A stretch of DNA of 8,510 nt from an uncultured beta proteobacterium (lineage in GTDB: Bacteria; Pseudomonadota; Gammaproteobacteria; Burkholderiales; Rhodocyclaceae), in assembly GCA_903933395.1 (NCBI GenBank), contig CAIZKA010000134.1, positions 1 to 8,510 on the forward strand. The letters run 5' to 3'. The notes under the pieces were generated by a model that worked only from the letters and a program-made list of their open reading frames with translations, had not been told where the DNA came from and did no database searches. Shown here in pieces: positions 1-6,321 of this stretch (position 1 is the stretch's first letter; the number at the start of each line of letters is the position of its first letter). A program made the translations under genes and the position numbers.

Positions 1-1
1 C

Positions 2-2149
2 GAGAACACCTACGCCATCACCAAACTGGCGCTCGATGCCATCGGCACCCCGGCTTTCGCCCCGCACGACAAGTGCGCCAACAGCAACGACGCAGCCGGG
101 CTGGACGATGCCGGGCTCGAAGCCTTTGCGCCGGCCTATGAAGACTGGGGTGCATGCGAGGTGCTTTTCCTGTCGGGCACCGATCCCTTCGAAACCAAGA
201 GCACGCTGTTTACCAGTTGGATCATGCGCGGCGGAACGCCCGACAAGATCCTGATCTTCGCCACGCCGCACCGCAGCATGGGCGTGGCCTGGGCCGAGAA
301 GCGCGGCGGCTTGTGGCTGCCGGTGATTCCCGGTACCGATACCCTGCTGCACAACGCCATCGCCCGCGTGATCGTCGAACGCGGCTGGCAGGATCAGGCC
401 TTCATCGAACGCTGGGTGGCAAAGCGCTGGGAAGCGGATCAGGGCTATGGGCGCGGGACCCGCAACACCCCCTGGCAATGGCGCACCACCTGGGGTACCT
501 GGCAGAGCGACTGGGAGGATTTTCGCCAGTTTCTGCTGTCGCGCGATGAGCACCGGCTTGAAGATGCGGCACGCATCACCGGCGTGCCCGCAGCGCTGAT
601 CGAACGGGCCGCCGAACTGCTGGCCAGGCCCCGTGCGGATGGCACGCGCCCCAAGACGTCCTTCATGCTGGAGAAGGGCAACTACTGGTCCAACAACTAC
701 ATGAACAGCGCGTCCTTCGCCGCGCTGGGACTGATCTGCGGCGCGGGCAATCGCAAGGGGCAGGTGATCGGTCGCGGCGGCGGTCATCAGCGCGGAATGA
801 TTTCCGCATCCGGGAATCTCGACTGGCTCTCGCCCGAGAAGTATCCGGGACGGCGCAAGAAGCCGTTGAACCTCGACCGCTGGCTGATGGACGGCCAACT
901 GCGCTTTGCATGGGTTTTCGGCACCACCTGGATCGGTGCCATGGCCGCCTCGGACGAACTGGAACGCCACATTGCGCGCCTGACCCGCGACAGCTCGCAC
1001 CAGCCGCAACAGGCGACGGTGGCTGCAGCGGCAGCGGCACTGATTGCGCGCGCCGATTCGGGCGGCATGGTGCTGGTGGATTCCGACATCTATCCGGTCG
1101 AGCCGCTGGGCACGAGCTACGCCGACATCATCCTGCCGGCGGCCACCTGGGGCGAATCCGACTTCACGCGCTGCAACGGCGAGCGCCGTCTGCGTCTCTA
1201 CAGCCGCTTTTACGATGCACCGGGGCAGGCGCAGCCCGACTGGTGGGCGGTTCAGGCGTTTGCCCGGCGCATGGGCTTCGGCGACAAGTTCGCCTGGCGC
1301 AGCAGCAGCGATGTTTTCGAGGAAGCCGCACGCCATAGCCGGGGCACGCCTTACGACTACCATGAACTGGTCGAGCAGGCGCGGCGGGAGAAGGTGACGG
1401 GACACGAGTATCTGCGCCGTCTGGGCGGCGACGGCATTCAGACCCCGGTCTGGCGCCAGGGCGAGACCATCGCCGGCACTGTCCGCCTGCACGATCCGCT
1501 GACCCGGCAGGGCGAACCCGGCGCCTTCCGCAACAAACTGCTGAATGCCTTCAATACCCACAGCGGCAAGGCGATGCTGCTCAAGACGCCATGGAACTTT
1601 CCCGGCTGGAGCGAGTTCTACACCGCCGTGCAACCGCGCAGCGAGAAGCAGGAACTGTGGATCACCAACGGCCGCATCAACGAAGTCTGGCAAAGCGGCT
1701 TCGATGACCTGCGCAAACCCTATACCGCTGCCCGTGGCCTGCCGCAGATGCTGTTCATGAACCCGGAAGACGCGCGACTGCGCGGCATTGAAAGCGGCGA
1801 CCGGGTGCGGGTGAGCAACGACACGGTATATGTGCAGACCGGCCTGCCGCTAGGTGTCGCCGAACAGGAGATGAATTTCAATGCTCTGCTGGCGGCCGGG
1901 CATATCCGGAGCACGCAGGGAAGTTTTGAAGCGCTGGCGGTGCTCGATCCCGGCATGCGTCCTGGCGTCGCCAAGGCCGGTTTCAACGCACCCGGCAGCC
2001 ATGCCAACGCCGTCTGCCATGCCGTCCCCGACCCGATGACCAACAACTATCGCTACAAGCTGGGGCGGGGACGCATAGAGCGTCTTGAAGCTGCCGCGGA
2101 AAAGACCGATCTCACGGGGCCGAGCCTGAAGCCGCGCGGTCTTGCCTGA
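2..2149 (+). CDS. AioA-like molybdopterin oxidoreductase large subunit (5' partial)
   Basis: This is an open frame from the window edge, with 715 residues visible. AioA-type proteins are about 820-850 residues, so roughly the first 100-150 residues, including any Fe-S cysteine motif, lie upstream. Residues 1-9 (ENTYAITKL), the AYEDW segment near 45 and the DPFE segment near 61 match the start of the molybdopterin domain in arsenite-oxidase large subunits. The motif GRGGGHQ (R258, H262) corresponds to the R-x-x-x-H pocket pair of AioA. A C-terminal dinucleotide-binding domain begins near residue 550 (ELWITNGRINEVWQ) and includes NPEDARLRGIESGD. At residues 24-30 the sequence is KCANSND, where I recall AioA having Cys-His, so a substrate-pocket His seems absent. 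The substrate therefore cannot be assumed to be arsenite; a periplasmic redox role is inferred. The family is fairly secure, the substrate unknown. It converges on the AraC-type gene and is probably a separate transcription unit from the amine operon. Confidence 0.85.
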   Translation, partial: ENTYAITKLALDAIGTPAFAPHDKCANSNDAAGLDDAGLEAFAPAYEDWGACEVLFLSGTDPFETKSTLFTSWIMRGGTPDKILIFATPHRSMGVAWAEKRGGLWLPVIPGTDTLLHNAIARVIVERGWQDQAFIERWVAKRWEADQGYGRGTRNTPWQWRTTWGTWQSDWEDFRQFLLSRDEHRLEDAARITGVPAALIERAAELLARPRADGTRPKTSFMLEKGNYWSNNYMNSASFAALGLICGAGNRKGQVIGRGGGHQRGMISASGNLDWLSPEKYPGRRKKPLNLDRWLMDGQLRFAWVFGTTWIGAMAASDELERHIARLTRDSSHQPQQATVAAAAAALIARADSGGMVLVDSDIYPVEPLGTSYADIILPAATWGESDFTRCNGERRLRLYSRFYDAPGQAQPDWWAVQAFARRMGFGDKFAWRSSSDVFEEAARHSRGTPYDYHELVEQARREKVTGHEYLRRLGGDGIQTPVWRQGETIAGTVRLHDPLTRQGEPGAFRNKLLNAFNTHSGKAMLLKTPWNFPGWSEFYTAVQPRSEKQELWITNGRINEVWQSGFDDLRKPYTAARGLPQMLFMNPEDARLRGIESGDRVRVSNDTVYVQTGLPLGVAEQEMNFNALLAAGHIRSTQGSFEALAVLDPGMRPGVAKAGFNAPGSHANAVCHAVPDPMTNNYRYKLGRGRIERLEAAAEKTDLTGPSLKPRGLA

Positions 2150-2157
2150 CTGATTTG

Positions 2158-2178
2158 CGGCGCGCTGAATACGCGCCG
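2158..2178. terminator. GC-rich hairpin between convergent genes, possible bidirectional terminator
   Basis: The 33-bp gap between the two convergent stop codons contains CGGCGCG, a 7-nt loop (CTGAATA) and CGCGCCG, a perfect 7-bp GC stem. Its position suits termination from both sides. No T-tract follows on either strand, so it is not a canonical intrinsic terminator. Confidence 0.4.
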
Positions 2179-2182
2179 GCGA

Positions 2183-3205
2183 TCACTGCTTGCGCAGGGT
2201 GTCCGAAGGCAGTTCGCCGAACATGGCGCGGTAATCTTTGGCGAAATGCGACATATGCCAGAAACCCCAGCGCGCGGCGATATCCTGTATCTGCGTCGTT
2301 GCCGGATTCGCCTGGCGCAGTTCGCGGCGCACGCTGTTGAGCCTGATCGCCCGCAGATACTGCACCGGATTGGTGTTGAGGACTTCCTGGAAACAATACT
2401 GAATCGTGCGCCGGCTGGTATGCAGCGTGTCGCAAAGCTCCGCGATCGTCACGGTGTCGTAAGGGTGGCTGAGAACGTGGTTTCTGGCGGCTTCGACGAT
2501 GGCCTTGCGTGCCTGGTAAGTCGCCAGCGGAGCCGGCAGGTCGCTGGCGGTCTGGATCGAGTCGCAAAGATGCCCTAGAAGCGCTGACCGAACCGTTTTC
2601 TGCACCGTGGGATGGGAAAGCATCGCCGGGTTTTCGCTGAGCACCTCGAATAGCGAATCCAGAAATGCGCGCAGTTCGGCGAGGCCGGACCGGCAATGCA
2701 AGACTGCCGGGGCCGTCGACGACAATCGCGCTGAACCCGCTTCGGCAAGCGACGCCACCGCTTGCTGGTAGTCGTTCTCATCGACGGCAATACCGACGAC
2801 ATCGAACTCCTTGGGGCTTTGCACGGAGAACTCGGCGCCCGGTCCAAAGGTAAACAGGCTGTCTTCGCTCAAGGGACGTCCGCAGAATGACCCGCTGCCG
2901 CTCATCATCATCGGCACCCCGAACAGCCGCGCACCGGCCCACGCCTGGCCCAGTTCGGCTACCGCTTGCGTGGTGACCTCGCGAAAAATCTGCATGTCGC
3001 CGATCCATACCTCCGACACCGTTCCGCTGAAACTGCCGGAACTGATCTGGTCATAGTTCTGATTCCATTTGCCGAGGTTGGCGGCATGCTCGTCGACGTC
3101 GCCGGCGATCAGTTTTTGATACGAATGATCCCTTTCCAAGCATTCCAGGGGATGAATCGGAGTCTTGGGCAAGGGCAATCGGTTCAGTGTTTCGGAATAC
3201 GGCAT
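2183..3205 (-). CDS. AraC-family transcriptional regulator (EutR-like), putative regulator of the amine dehydrogenase operon
   Basis: A 340-residue protein. The C-terminal ~100 residues hold the two helix-turn-helix units of an AraC/XylS DNA-binding domain: the first at about 253-275 (TIAELCDTLHTSRRTIQYCF), the second at about 306-330 (IAARWGFWHMSHFAKDYR), with the conserved GFWHMSHFAKDYR-type core. Residues 1-220 form a sensor domain without a recognisable small-molecule motif. The C-terminal part (RRTIQY, PVQYLRAIRLN, RWGFWHMSHFA) resembles EutR, the ethanolamine-utilisation regulator, which by analogy suggests amine sensing. The gene is divergent from aauB across a 250-bp control region, the usual arrangement for a local activator. 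Start: ATG at 3205; an in-frame stop lies five codons upstream, and I see no convincing Shine-Dalgarno sequence. The family call is secure; the target operon is inferred from position. Confidence 0.9.
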   Translation of the reverse strand: MPYSETLNRLPLPKTPIHPLECLERDHSYQKLIAGDVDEHAANLGKWNQNYDQISSGSFSGTVSEVWIGDMQIFREVTTQAVAELGQAWAGARLFGVPMMMSGSGSFCGRPLSEDSLFTFGPGAEFSVQSPKEFDVVGIAVDENDYQQAVASLAEAGSARLSSTAPAVLHCRSGLAELRAFLDSLFEVLSENPAMLSHPTVQKTVRSALLGHLCDSIQTASDLPAPLATYQARKAIVEAARNHVLSHPYDTVTIAELCDTLHTSRRTIQYCFQEVLNTNPVQYLRAIRLNSVRRELRQANPATTQIQDIAARWGFWHMSHFAKDYRAMFGELPSDTLRKQ

Positions 3206-3241
3206 CAGGTTGAGGATTCAGATGGAGTCACGGCAAGTTTA

Positions 3242-3270
3242 AACCTAATCCGAAACATGGCTGGCAGCAA
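3242..3270 (-). promoter_or_regulatory. Weak candidate promoter of the AraC-type regulator
   Basis: On the minus strand, TTGCTG (plus-strand 3265-3270) and TAGGTT (plus-strand 3242-3247) are separated by 17 bp. They sit about 37-60 bp upstream of the regulator ATG. The -10 box is poor (three of six), so this is only a candidate. Confidence 0.25.
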
Positions 3271-3340
3271 GTCCGATTTGCGGCAACGCAACAAAAGAGA
3301 CACTCGCCGCGGGTTTGTTTTGTATTGCCAATTTCGGCTA

Positions 3341-3367
3341 TTGACATACCATCAATTCATTTACACT
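3341..3367 (+). promoter_or_regulatory. Candidate promoter of the aau operon
   Basis: A perfect -35 hexamer, TTGACA (3341-3346), is followed by TACACT (3362-3367, four of six matches to TATAAT) with a 15-bp spacer. That spacer is shorter than the preferred 17 bp, which fits a promoter that needs an activator. Transcription would start near 3374, leaving a leader of about 80 nt before the aauB ATG. This comes from inspection only. Confidence 0.4.
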
Positions 3368-3442
3368 GAAAGTTGTTCTGCGTGGCGAAGCGCGCTTTTG
3401 GAATTTGGGCACGGGATAGTTGTTCACGATTGGCTTTGTTTT

Positions 3443-3450
3443 GGAAAGGG
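3443..3450 (+). promoter_or_regulatory. aauB: Ribosome binding site fixing the aauB start
   Basis: The purine-rich GGAAAGGG lies 5 nt before the ATG at 3456. It selects this ATG over the in-frame TTG at 3420, which would put 12 extra residues in front of the signal peptide. Confidence 0.6.
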
Positions 3451-3455
3451 CCGAA

Positions 3456-4607
3456 ATGCTTGCTGGCAACATCAGAAAATTATGCGCGGGCGCGATCATC
3501 GCCGCTGCTTCGTGCTATGTGCACGCCGACGTCCCGATTGACAAGATTACGGTACTGAATCTGCCGCCGGCCACTCCATACCGGCTTTATCTTTCCGATA
3601 TGGCGATTTCCCATTTCGTCGACAGCAAGCTGATGATCATCGACGGCGAATCGCTGAATGTCATCGGCCATGTGGCGCTGGGCATGACAGGGCACGTTAC
3701 CCTGACTCCGGATCGCTCCGAGTTGCTGGTATCGACGGCCTACATGACCAAGCTGAATCGCGGCGAGCGCATCGGCCAGATGGACGTGTATGACGCCACC
3801 ACGCTCAAGCTGAAGGCGGAAATCAGCGTGCCGCCGAAGCATTCCCAGTCGATGCCTTACCGCGGCAAGATCCGCACTTCGGCCGATGGTCGCCTGGTCA
3901 TGATGCAGAACTCGACACCAGCTTCGTCGGTGACCGTGGTCGATCGCATTGCCGGCAAATTCGTGGCCGAGATCGCCACGCCGGGTTGCTGGATGATTTA
4001 TGTCCCGCAGTCGGTATCCGATCGCTTCTCGACCCTGTGCGGCGACGGCACCATGCTGACCGTCAAGCTCGATGCCGAAGGCAAGCCGCTGGAGCGGAAA
4101 AAGAGCGCCAAGTTTTTCGATGCCGATGACGACGCCTTGTTTACGTCGGGGGCGCAACTCGACGACAGCTACACCTTTGTCTCGTTCAAGGGCAATGTGC
4201 AGACCGTCAATGTAGCCGGTGACACGGCGGTTGCCGAAGCGCCCTGGCCATTGGTCACGGCGGCGGAAGCCAAGGCCGGCTGGCGGCCGGGCGGTTATCA
4301 GCCCGTCGCACTGCATGACAAGAGCGGACGCATCTTCGTCGGCATGCACCCCAAAGGCAAGGAGGGCAGCCACAAGGCTCCCGCCAAGGAGATCTGGGCC
4401 TTCGACCCGGCGAGCAAGAAGCGCATTGCTCGTGTCCCGGGCCATCATGCCACGGTGATCGCGGCAAGCCGGGGCGACGCGCCCAGGGTATTTGCCTACT
4501 CGACCGACAAGTCGAGCCTCGCAGTCTTTGACGCCAGCGGGAAGCTAAAGCATTTGAAAACGGCAGCTCCCTTTGGCGAGCTGGCAACCCAGCTGGATGT
4601 CCAGTAA
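3456..4607 (+). CDS. aauB: Aralkylamine (aromatic amine) dehydrogenase large subunit
   Basis: A 383-residue exported subunit of the TTQ amine dehydrogenase. The large subunits form a beta-propeller that holds the TTQ subunits and shapes the substrate channel. The N-terminus is a Sec-type signal peptide: basic MLAGNIRK, hydrophobic core to about residue 20, likely cleavage after VHA (residue 24). The rest reads as a methylamine-dehydrogenase heavy-chain family protein, with repeated strand pairs such as KLMIIDGESLNVIGHV (58-73), MDVYDATTLKLKAEI (109-123) and EIWAFDPASKKRIARV (312-327). C178 and C195 (GCWMIYVP...STLCGDGT) match a conserved cysteine pair of the family. The segment GWRPGGYQPVALHDKSGRIF (275-294) is also characteristic. 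The stop overlaps the aauE start by one base (TAATG). The ATG at 3456 was chosen for its ribosome binding site and clean signal peptide. The aromatic-amine rather than methylamine call rests mainly on the small subunit. Confidence 0.92.
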   Translation: MLAGNIRKLCAGAIIAAASCYVHADVPIDKITVLNLPPATPYRLYLSDMAISHFVDSKLMIIDGESLNVIGHVALGMTGHVTLTPDRSELLVSTAYMTKLNRGERIGQMDVYDATTLKLKAEISVPPKHSQSMPYRGKIRTSADGRLVMMQNSTPASSVTVVDRIAGKFVAEIATPGCWMIYVPQSVSDRFSTLCGDGTMLTVKLDAEGKPLERKKSAKFFDADDDALFTSGAQLDDSYTFVSFKGNVQTVNVAGDTAVAEAPWPLVTAAEAKAGWRPGGYQPVALHDKSGRIFVGMHPKGKEGSHKAPAKEIWAFDPASKKRIARVPGHHATVIAASRGDAPRVFAYSTDKSSLAVFDASGKLKHLKTAAPFGELATQLDVQ

Positions 4608-5167
4608 TGGAGGGGTTGCCGTTGCTTGATCCCGTGGCGACCAGCGCCCTGAGTGCCGTCCTGTCGGTCATATTCCTGACCGGCGCCTGGCAAAAACTGC
4701 GCGATCCGGCCCTGTTCCAGGCCAACATCGACAACTATCGACTGCTGCCGGACGGTTTGGCCTGGCCGGCAGCCATCCTGCTGCCCGCATGGGAACTGGC
4801 GGCGGGTGTTCTTGTTCTCTTTGACCCGACGCGGACGGCCGGTGCGGTGCTGGCGATCGGACTGCTGTCGGTGGTGACGGCGGCGGTGGTTATCAACCTG
4901 CTGCGCGGCCGGACTGAAATCGACTGCGGCTGCGGCAGCCTCGGCGGACACGTGGGCGATCAGACACTGAACTGGGGGCTGGCAACGCGCAACGCCGTGC
5001 TGGCAGTCGCCGCCTTGCTCACCTTGCGCGAGGATGCGGCCCGCGCCCTGGTCTGGATCGACTACCTGAGCGTTGGCGGCGGAACCCTGGGCCTGCTCGG
5101 TCTTTACGTCACAGCCAATCAATTGATGGCCAATCATCCCCGTCTGCATGCCCTGAGGAACCACTAG
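4607..5167 (+). CDS. aauE: MauE-type membrane protein for amine dehydrogenase maturation
   Basis: A 186-residue inner-membrane protein of the MauE/DoxX-like family. Hydrophobic segments are at about 10-27, 51-72, 77-99, 122-140 and 152-173. The short motif IDCGCGS contains C107 and C109, the paired cysteines seen in this family. In the methylamine system MauE and MauD are needed for a stable, correctly disulfide-bonded small subunit; the same role is inferred here. The ATG overlaps the aauB stop, suggesting translational coupling, and the next gene follows after 2 nt. An alternative start exists: GGAGG at 4609-4613 lies 8 nt before an in-frame TTG at 4622, which would remove five residues. 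Neither choice affects the membrane segments. The family is secure; the exact chemistry is not known. Confidence 0.9.
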   Translation: MEGLPLLDPVATSALSAVLSVIFLTGAWQKLRDPALFQANIDNYRLLPDGLAWPAAILLPAWELAAGVLVLFDPTRTAGAVLAIGLLSVVTAAVVINLLRGRTEIDCGCGSLGGHVGDQTLNWGLATRNAVLAVAALLTLREDAARALVWIDYLSVGGGTLGLLGLYVTANQLMANHPRLHALRNH

Positions 5168-5169
5168 CA

Positions 5170-5763
5170 ATGACTGAAGCCCTGGTTGTTTCCAACATCA
5201 TTCTTTGGATCGTGGTCCTTGCCCTGCTAGTGGCCGTGCTGGCACTGGCACGGCAGGTCGGCATACTCTATGAGCGCGTCGCTCCCATGGGCGCCCTGAT
5301 GCTCGATCACGGTCCCAAGGTCGGCGACATGGCGCCGGTATTCAATCTCGAATCGCTGGGCGGCGGCAGCCTGAGCGTGGGCCTGGCGGGCAACAAGAAG
5401 AGCCAGTTGCTGTTCTTCCTCTCGCCGACGTGCCCGGTCTGCAAGAAACTGCTGCCGGTCCTGAAGTCGATCAAGAACGTCGAAGCCAAGTGGCTGGATG
5501 TCGTGCTCGCCAGCGATGGCGACCGTCCCGAACATGCCGAGTTCTATCGCAAGGCCGGGCTGGGCGAATTCCCCTACGTTCTTTCGACCGAACTCGGCAT
5601 GGCCTTTCAGGTGGGCAAGCTGCCCTATGCCATTTTGATCGGTGACGACGGCCGCGTTCGTGGCAAGGGCCTGGTCAATTCAAGGGAGCAGCTCGAAAGC
5701 CTTTTCGCCGCCAAGGAAATGGGCGTCGCTTCGGTGCAGGAATACATTGATCAGCAAGCCTGA
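5170..5763 (+). CDS. aauD: MauD-type thioredoxin-like protein for amine dehydrogenase maturation
   Basis: A 197-residue membrane-anchored thiol-disulfide protein. Residues 7-27 form an N-terminal transmembrane anchor that would place the rest in the periplasm. A thioredoxin/AhpC-TSA-like fold follows: VGDMAPVFNL (51-60) is the usual lead-in, SPTCPVCKK carries the redox pair C88 and C91, and KLPYAILI supplies the cis-Pro at P152. The family is thought to shuffle or form disulfides in the cysteine-rich small subunit, which here has 14 cysteines in its mature part, all encoded by the next gene. GAGGA lies about 10 nt before the ATG and the gap to aauE is 2 nt. It could be called a generic TlpA-like protein from the fold alone, but its place between aauE and aauA makes the specific call firm. 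Confidence 0.93.
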   Translation: MTEALVVSNIILWIVVLALLVAVLALARQVGILYERVAPMGALMLDHGPKVGDMAPVFNLESLGGGSLSVGLAGNKKSQLLFFLSPTCPVCKKLLPVLKSIKNVEAKWLDVVLASDGDRPEHAEFYRKAGLGEFPYVLSTELGMAFQVGKLPYAILIGDDGRVRGKGLVNSREQLESLFAAKEMGVASVQEYIDQQA

Positions 5764-5777
5764 TTCGACGGGATTGC

Positions 5778-5783
5778 AAGGAG
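5778..5783 (+). promoter_or_regulatory. aauA: Strong ribosome binding site of aauA
   Basis: AAGGAG lies 6 nt before the ATG at 5790 and is the best Shine-Dalgarno sequence in the operon. The 26-nt gap before aauA gives it independent initiation, in contrast to the overlapping or 1-3 nt junctions nearby. Confidence 0.65.
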
Positions 5784-5789
5784 ACGGAA

Positions 5790-6320
5790 ATGCAATGGTT
5801 TGACAACTTTTTCGAGGCTCGCAGCCGTCGTGCAGCGCAGTCGATTTCCCGGCGCAGCGCGGTTGCGCGACTCGGCAAGCTGCTGGTGGGAACGGCCATC
5901 CTGCTGCCGGTATTGCCCTTCGACCGGATCGGCAAGGCGATTGCCGCCGGCAAGGCGAAGGACAAGCGCAACGACGATACTGCCTGCGAGTACTGGCGTT
6001 ATTGCGCGCTCGACGGCTTTTTGTGCACCTGCTGCGGCGGTTCCATTTCCGCCTGCCCGCCGGGTACCGAAGTGTCGAAAGTCACCTGGGTCGGCACCTG
6101 CCACAATCCCAACGACGGCAAAGACTACCTGATCAGCTACAACGACTGCTGCGGCGGCGTCACCTGCAATCGCTGCGGCTGCAATTCCAACGAAGGGGAG
6201 CGGCCGGGCTACCGCATGGGCGTGCACAACGACATCAACTGGTGCATGGCCAACAGCTCGAATTCCTATCACTGCACCGTGGCCGCTGTCGTCGGCACCG
6301 CCGAGAGCACCAAGGGCTGA
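5790..6320 (+). CDS. aauA: Aralkylamine dehydrogenase TTQ-bearing small subunit
   Basis: A 176-residue catalytic subunit that oxidatively deaminates primary amines in the periplasm using tryptophan tryptophylquinone made from its own side chains. A twin-arginine leader is visible: SRRSAVARLGK at 20-30, then a hydrophobic stretch to about 43. The mature part starts near residue 54-64. W100 (VTWVGTCHNP) and W151 (NDINWCMAN) are the TTQ pair. D119 (YNDCCG) is the catalytic base, T163 (HCTVA) its partner, and D75 (ALDGFLC) the second conserved Asp. The spacings W-D 19, W-W 51 and W-T 63 equal those of the A. faecalis enzyme (W109, D128, W160, T172). There are 14 cysteines after the leader. FLCTCCGG and the extra cysteines C82 and C126 match aromatic amine dehydrogenase; methylamine dehydrogenase, as I recall it, has CDCSGG and 12 cysteines. 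Substrate preference is inferred from this resemblance. Confidence 0.95.
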   Translation: MQWFDNFFEARSRRAAQSISRRSAVARLGKLLVGTAILLPVLPFDRIGKAIAAGKAKDKRNDDTACEYWRYCALDGFLCTCCGGSISACPPGTEVSKVTWVGTCHNPNDGKDYLISYNDCCGGVTCNRCGCNSNEGERPGYRMGVHNDINWCMANSSNSYHCTVAAVVGTAESTKG

Positions 6321-6321
6321 G

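Larger units (their letters stand above)
3206..3455. promoter_or_regulatory. Divergent intergenic control region between the AraC-type regulator and aauB
   Basis: A 250-bp gap, clearly more AT-rich than the flanking genes. It holds the candidate promoters for both directions listed separately. There is an imperfect direct repeat, TATTGCCA (3323-3330) and TATTGACA (3339-3346), spaced 16 bp start to start, whose second copy overlaps the candidate -35 box of aauB. There is a small inverted repeat, TTGCG-GCAA-CGCAA (3278-3291), and an 8-bp palindrome, GTTTAAAC (3237-3244). The direct repeat is where an AraC-type activator would be expected to bind. No small gene or structured RNA was recognised. 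Confidence 0.6.

Noticed and set aside
2..2149. Naming the Mo enzyme aioA / arsenite oxidase
   Set aside because: Family resemblance is strong, but one pocket residue appears replaced, the N-terminus is out of view, and no Rieske subunit or arsenic gene is visible.
3278..3291. Inverted repeat TTGCG-GCAA-CGCAA as an operator
   Set aside because: The arms are only 5 bp and such repeats arise by chance at this length; recorded within the control region but not claimed as a site.
3371..3425. 8-bp direct repeat AGTTGTTC at 3371-3378 and 3418-3425
   Set aside because: One exact 8-bp repeat within 250 bp is close to chance expectation, and both copies lie downstream of the candidate promoter.
3420..3455. 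In-frame TTG start of aauB 12 codons upstream
   Set aside because: It adds a hydrophobic and acidic stretch before the signal peptide and lacks a ribosome binding site, whereas the ATG at 3456 has GGAAAGGG and a proper basic N-region.
3504..3518. Possible lipobox (AASC, Cys20) in the aauB signal peptide
   Set aside because: There is no Leu or equivalent at -3, and a normal signal peptidase I site (VHA) follows directly; the large subunit of this family is soluble in the periplasm.
3480..4448. 322-residue open frame antisense to aauB
   Set aside because: It lies wholly inside a gene with a clear family match, has low-complexity Arg/His/Ala/Gly-rich composition and no recognisable domain; a typical shadow in GC-rich coding DNA.
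4496..5170. 224-residue open frame antisense to aauE
   Set aside because: It covers the aauB end and aauE exactly, has Gln/Arg-rich composition and no domain; a shadow.
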